Part shown: piece after piece, positions 58,968-64,000 of the stretch
Layout of the letters: each line of letters opens with the position of its first letter
Numbering within the stretch: position 1 is the first letter of the stretch
Assembly (NCBI GenBank): GCA_014904845.1
Contig: MU119248.1
Location: forward strand, 1-64,000
Length of the DNA stretch: 64,000 nt
Origin: Acephala macrosclerotiorum
Taxonomy: Eukaryota > Ascomycota > Leotiomycetes > Helotiales > Mollisiaceae
Reading direction: 5' to 3'
Notes under the pieces: generated by a model
What the model saw: only the letters and a program-made list of their open reading frames with translations
The model's database searches: none
Told to the model about the DNA's origin: nothing
Translations under genes and position numbers: made by a program

Positions 58968-60415
58968 ATGAACTCAAATATACTGATTACTGGTGCCGCT
59001 GGCTACATGTATGGTATTTGATCCAAATTTCTATCAGCGGCTGACTATTCGACAGTGGAGGCTCCCTCGTTGCGGACTTCCTGGCTGGAGACAGCACGGT
59101 AATCAAAAAAGATCAGATCATCGCTTCAGTAAGATCCGAAGAACAAGCAAAAGTTCTGTCAAACGCAGGCATCAATGTGCTTCAAATAGATCTAGAAAAC
59201 GAAAATGCTGTACTTGAAGGTTTGCTGCGCCACGAAAGTACACACAATCTGCAAATAGTCATGGCGAGAGAGCACTTGGCTGACAGTTTCCTAGTCGATA
59301 TTGTCATCCACAACGCAAGTTCGCTCGACCCAATGCCGGCTACCCATTTGATCACAGCACTCGGTAAACGTCGCGATATCACCAAAGAAGAGACTTACTT
59401 CCTCCATGTAAGTAAAGAAATTCCAAGCCACTTCATCAATTAATCACCGCGAGATAGACCTCAGGAATGAGTGCGTTCTACGAGAGCGCTGGCTGGACCC
59501 ATGGAGAAGTCAAAGACACTGATCCGGTGTACGCTCTCGAAAAGCAAGCGATAGACCCTTTCCTAGTTCGAAAGGTAACACAAAACTGTGATCGTATTCC
59601 CAGAACAATGGTTTTGATACGCTGCGCAGACCAATATCGCTGTCGTTGAACATGCCAAAGACCTAGGTGTGAAAAGCTTCATAGTTGTTCCTCCTCTAGT
59701 CTGTAGGTGCCGCTATGAAAGCAATGGTACTATGCTTCCCTAGGCTGACTACCCCTCAGATGGCAGAGGCACCGGGGCGTGGAATAGGCTCTCTACACAA
59801 CTTCCTAGTTGTATCAGCGCAAGCATCTCCCAGAAAGTTGTTCACAAGTTTGCGGATACTGCGGTAAGGAATTTAAACTGCAAACAAACAGGCATTGATG
59901 TTGATAACTCCTGCAGACTATGTCGGGCGTACACATTTCAGATCTTGTTACCTTCTACAGGGAGTTGGTGGAGAGAATACTGCAGAAGAAGAGTCTCCCT
60001 AGCGGAGAGCTAGGCTACTACTTCCCGTTGGCTCATGACATGAACTGGTGGGCAGCACTTGATCACATCGCTATGGCCCTCTACGCTCGTGGTCTCGTGA
60101 ATGACCCCAAAGCACGGATCTGGCCCAGCGATGCAGTTGCCGCGGAATCGCTGCATTGCCCAATGCAGTTTTTACATATCCTGTACAACTCCAGGTAGGT
60201 GCTCTTTCCATGATTTGAATGTCAGAAGAGTTACAGCTGACGAGAAATCCAGCTCGAAGAGCATCGCAGAGAACAGATACAAACTTGGATGGAAACCAAC
60301 CTGGAACAAGGAAGAATTCTTGCAGAGTATGGATGACGAAATACAAGCCGTGGTAGAGTCCAATGGGGCGAAGAGCAGTCTGCTTGACTATGTATATAAC
60401 TCTGTTGCAAAATAG
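58968..60415 (+). CDS. NAD-dependent epimerase/dehydratase family protein, 375 residues
   Basis: Seven exons join in phase: 58968-59008, 59056-59407, 59458-59574, 59630-59702, 59760-59863, 59917-60194 and 60253-60415. The first splice completes the Rossmann motif: NILITGAAGY then IGGSLVADF, giving G9-x2-G12-x2-G15. VIHNASSLDPM and FIVVPPLVYGRGTGAWNRL are typical of the extended SDR group, and HISDLVTFYRELVERI is the usual C-terminal region. An obvious catalytic YxxxK is not seen in the expected place, so activity may be atypical. The C-terminus has RYKLGWKPTWNKEEFLQSMD. It would act on a cytosolic carbonyl substrate or nucleotide sugar. Its divergent partner is the Zn2Cys6 regulator. Confidence 0.9.
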
Positions 60416-60667
60416 CTCATATAACAGGGCGCGCACAAGACAAGGGGAGAAGCGTAGAGCAATTGAAGTACAGTAACACGGATTTTCTATCAACAATCGC
60501 GGAAACCAAAATATCTGGGCACTCAACTCCAGCGCGGGAAATGCAACAAGGTTTACCACAAAATGATATGCTCCCTGGCCAACCAAACGCCTCCCATAAA
60601 TACAACTCATTTTCGCGATCAATTCAGCCGCCTCTCATCAACAATCTCACATCAAGGTCATAGGATC
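60416..60667. other. Convergent 3' region
   Basis: Short spacer between the convergent epimerase and PLP-enzyme genes. No gene seen. Confidence 0.5.
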
Positions 60668-62636
60668 TCAAGCAACATCACCGACGGAACTCTGTTTCCT
60701 CGTCCTACTCTTCCACAAATTCTTCAAACCCTTCTTCTCATTCTCCACCTCGAAGGCATCCGGCATAAGAGTCTGCTGGAAGCTGAGTATAGACTCGAAA
60801 TCAGCCCTGATGCTTTCCGTCTGCTGAGGTGTTGGCGCCGGATGCGGAGGCCTCCTCAACGGTGTCGGCTGATGAGAAAAGTCGTAATTCTGGCCACGTG
60901 CTGTCGTATCAACCGATGGTGAACGGCCATTCCTGGTCGGTGGTCTGGTTGGTAGTCTTGAGTCTCCAGCATAGCTCGGTGGCATACTTCCATTGTCATG
61001 ATCCATCGCAAGCGTCTCATGAGTGTAGGCATGTTGTCCGAATGTTTCCCGGCTTCTCTCTCGATAGGACCTTTCATCCCTCGGTCTCAACGTCAACCGC
61101 GAGTTAATATGCTGCTGTGCAGCTAGACTCCCACTATAAGTTCCTATCTGCCCACTCATGAACTCTTCCCTTAAGAAGTTGATGAATGTGTCAACGTTAG
61201 ACATGGTTGTCATGGCGCCTAAGCTCACGCGCACAACACCAGTTGGCCTGCCGTTTAAGATCTCAGATCCGGTCGCCGCTGCGTTGCTACAACTATGTCC
61301 ATCCTCCCAAATTTTCCTGATACGGATTGCATCGTAGCCGAGATGCGTGGCGATGCCTCCGGGATTACAAAGTGTGCCTGCTCGGACGAAAATCTTCTTC
61401 TCATTCGCAAGAGATTCTACGACTGAGGTGTATGGAACGCAAGCGCCTTGAGGAGTGAAGACGTTGAAAGCTACCGTTGCGCCTTGGAGCGCCGAGTTCC
61501 CGTACCGAATTTCTGGATCGGTGTTGTATATCCTGACGACTGGGAAACCGGTAGGGTGAACGAGAGTCGACATTGCGTCGTAAAGTCTCTTTCCCAGGAA
61601 CGTCGCGTGTTTCGAAATCATCGTCATCGAGTTTGGACCATACAGCCGTTCGTGAGTATCGATCGCAGCATTGAGAGCGATAATAGAATGAAACGGCACC
61701 GTGCCATCTTCCAAACTCGAGTGCAGGATCTTGCGACCCTCATACCAAGGCTTGGAACCCATAACAACCACAACTTCCACTGTTCCACCACCAAAGTATT
61801 TCCTTCCCCACCTCAAAATATTGCCTGAAGCCTTTCGCACAATGAGGCCACCGAGATCAGGATACCCGAATACCTTGTAGAAAGACAACGCCGTGAAATC
61901 AGGCGCTGAGTCTGGATCCGCGAACACATTGTTGAGAGGAGCGGTTGTAGCTAGTGCCGCAGCATCAAAAAGAGTGTATGTATCCTGATGAACCTCATGT
62001 GTCGACCTCCTCAACTTCCCAGCCCAGCTCAAAGGCAGCCTCCGACCCGTCATATTCGATTGTCCAGGATAAGCAAAGAGACCTAGTCTATTGTTGCTCG
62101 CTCGATTTCCTCGTCCATCCAACCAATTCTCAACTTCTGCATCGGATTTGAAACAATGAAAGTTATTGTCTGTGGTTTCCCTGACGCCGATGACGGAATT
62201 GTGGCAATCGATGTGGTAGTAATATCGGAAGCCGCCTTCGTAGCCATCGTCTGTGCGGGCCGCATTGCCAATGTCTTTGAAAGATTCCATGACGAGCTTA
62301 ATGGCGGCTGTGGCGTTGGCCACGAATATCAAGTCGAAGTGCTCTGGGTCCGCACCGAAGAAGCGGAGTGTCTTTTCTCTGGTATTGTCAACGAGTTGCC
62401 CTGAGAGCATGGCGGGGTCGGAGGCTGAGTGTGGGTTTCCGTAAAGGTTGGAGATGAGGTCTGCCGAGACTGTCTCGATGAGAGACTTGGCGTATATGGT
62501 TGCACCACCATGATCTAGGTATGTTTTACCTGCAGGTGTTAGCTTTCAGTAGATGTATTGTCAAAATAGGATGCTGACCTTGAAGCATCGGGTACTCGGT
62601 GGCTTGAAATTCGTCAACGTTGGGATTATACGCCAT
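60668..62636 (-). CDS. PLP-dependent molybdenum-cofactor-sulfurase-like protein, 639 residues
   Basis: Two exons, 62636-62579 and 62529-60668, join in phase around a 49 bp intron. The start ATG at 62636 gives MAYNPNVDEFQATEYPMLQG; an upstream in-frame ATG (62669) is also possible. The class-V aminotransferase fold is clear. TYLDHGGATIYAKSLIE lies at the N-terminus, the PLP lysine is K238 in ALSFYKVFGYPDLGGLIVR, and the desulfurase-type cysteine C407 lies in FVRAGTLCNPGGIATHLG. No MOSC domain follows; instead there is a roughly 150-residue Arg/Pro/Ser-rich tail. Full-length MOCO sulfurases carry a C-terminal MOSC part, so this resembles the shorter fungal paralogues of unclear substrate. It may mobilise sulfur from cysteine. 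The frame is intact. Confidence 0.9.
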
Positions 62637-64000
62637 GGCTGACGTGTTGGTGATATAAGTATTGTACATGATTCCGCGTCTATGAAATAGGAAGGAAATG
62701 GAGTGTTTGTCGGTCTTTGAGGTACGAAGGAGATAATGAACAAGCAAAGAGATAATGAAAATGAGACATTGGAAGCGACATATAAAGTATTTTAAGGCAC
62801 AGCGAAGTCGTGGTAAAAGAGGGGGAGGGGGGAGCACTATTCTAGTAGAGTCCCCCGATGCAATCATGGTGTCGCCGCGTTTAGAATTAGCAGGGCTCGA
62901 GAAGGTAGGGCTGAGGCGAAGCCACTTGCTTCAACAATCAGACCAGAAGTTTGAGGACAATGTTTCCGGGACAGCCTCCAAATGATTGCGGTGAGTACTC
63001 ATGCCATTTGATCAAGTAGCGCCTTGTCAACGGAGGTATTCGAAAGCTTCGCCTCGTCATAGTACCTGAAACTTAGTGTGGTGACTAAATGGGCATCTAC
63101 GAATGGACATTCATGTACAATATCTACGCTTGAAGAGGTAAGCTGCGCCACAAGCAACCAGAGCCGGTTGGATGCTTGGTAGAAGGCATACGTGGGGCCG
63201 ACGGGCTGATATCTGCAGTCCAAACGAGAAACGTTCTCCGTCTCCTGCTTACTGGTATGCCGGGGTATGGAAGCTTCGGGATTCCTTCTGTACAGCTTCG
63301 TCTGATATCGAGGAAGGTGAGGCTCTTCGGTGATGCATCGATTGGTCTGCTATCACGTGGTACCCCACTTATCGGTGACCTCAGGGGGTTTCGGCGACCT
63401 TCGTGCATTTCGCGTAGATCTCGCGTAGTCTTCAGCCCTTTCAGCTATCCACCACGACGGAGGCGCTGTGGCTCATCTGATGCAATCAGCCCTAAATGCT
63501 TAATCGTGCATCAATGGGGAAATCCTAGTGACCTGGACGTTATGAGCAAGGGCATTGACCCTTCGACTGTCGGCGTTTGCTGGGACATGAAAAGCAGTGA
63601 CAAGCAGACATTTGTTCTAGAGTCTGAAGACATTCCGAAGTGGGCCAAAAAGCGCACGAGAAGACTTTGAATGAGCAACGTTGTATGACTTCGTCCAAGA
63701 GCAAACGGGAAGTAGTTGCTATCAAAAGTCGGGGAAGACCGAACGTTGCCAAGAGATCTCTATCATACGAAATGCCTGAGCTGCAGGAAGAAGAATCTTC
63801 TCCTGTCCCCTTCTAGCCTACAGCCACTTGAATTTTGAAAGGAATGAACGGAGGCAGCTCAGATGATGAAAATGTTGGAACCTTAATGTCATCTTACTCG
63901 TCCTACCTTTGGGTAGTCTGTTCGTCCATCAGGCTGAGCATCTGATGGCGTGAAACGTTGCTATCGCTAGAAGCTCTTCTTGTCAGAGGGAGCTCTGGGG
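62637..64000. other. Right-end stretch, no confident gene
   Basis: The left part is the promoter of the PLP-enzyme gene. A minus-strand frame at 62999-63223 (with VAQLTSSSVDIVHECPFVDA) and plus-strand frames at 63176-63670 look weakly protein-like but cannot be joined or named. A gene may continue past the window edge. Confidence 0.35.
63685..63816 (+). other. Short open frame with an AT-hook-like word
   Basis: A 43-codon frame reads MTSSKSKREVVAIKSRGRP and ends EEESSPVPF. The KSRGRP word resembles an AT-hook core. There is no further support, so it is listed only as a possible exon of a gene extending through this end. Confidence 0.2.

Overview
This window looks like chromosomal DNA of a filamentous ascomycete (Pezizomycotina, perhaps Leotiomycetes; the class is only a guess). 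The intact genes carry short 45-60 bp introns with GT..AG ends and CTAAC/CTGAC-like branch sites. The protein families are typically fungal: Zn2Cys6 regulators, DAL5-type MFS transporters, NCS1 permease, DUF3433, LaeA-like methyltransferases and UstYa-like proteins. I saw no bacterial operon, rRNA, tRNA or CRISPR signal.

The window is a patchwork of intact genes and many decayed ones. Intact genes: a D-2-hydroxyacid dehydrogenase (6864-7984), a small hypothetical gene (12429-12758), an NCS1 permease (15424-17030), a DAL5-type MFS transporter diverging from a TauD-like dioxygenase (29019-32829), a 43-residue secreted peptide (36798-36929), a 1498-residue DUF3433 membrane protein (44121-48717), a small membrane protein (50653-51521), an SDR lacking the catalytic lysine (55222-56061), an eight-exon Zn2Cys6 regulator (56249-58612), a seven-exon NAD-dependent epimerase (58968-60415) and a PLP-dependent MOCO-sulfurase-like protein (60668-62636). 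Exon joins for these were checked for reading phase by hand.

Relics include a HET-type protein, a SnoaL-like protein, a Zn2Cys6 regulator, two FAD oxidases, two MFS transporters, two tandem F-box-like paralogues, a carboxylesterase, an alcohol dehydrogenase, a cupin, an NmrA-like protein, a UstYa-like protein, a GNAT, an SDR and two methyltransferases. Most of the stops I examined fit C-to-T change on one strand (CGA to TGA, CAA/CAG to TAA/TAG, TGG to TAG/TGA), as expected of repeat-induced point mutation (RIP). Single-base frameshifts are also common in the relics and absent from the multi-exon intact genes, so decay is a better explanation than assembly error.

Mobile and repeat structure: a 2.4 kb extremely AT-rich block at the left end in which most surviving C sits in CpG; a 512 bp hAT-like miniature element inserted in one FAD-oxidase relic; a 424 bp TA-flanked miniature element with nearly perfect 45 bp inverted ends; a 288 bp AT-rich element with degenerate inverted ends inside the second FAD-oxidase relic; and several microsatellites.

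Functional reading: 52.1-62.6 kb resembles the edge of a decayed secondary-metabolism locus (two dead methyltransferases, a catalytically doubtful SDR, an intact regulator, an epimerase and a PLP enzyme) but no core synthase lies in the window. The 29-33 kb region looks like a small catabolic or uptake unit (transporter plus dioxygenase) with dead cupin, alcohol dehydrogenase and NmrA-like genes around it.
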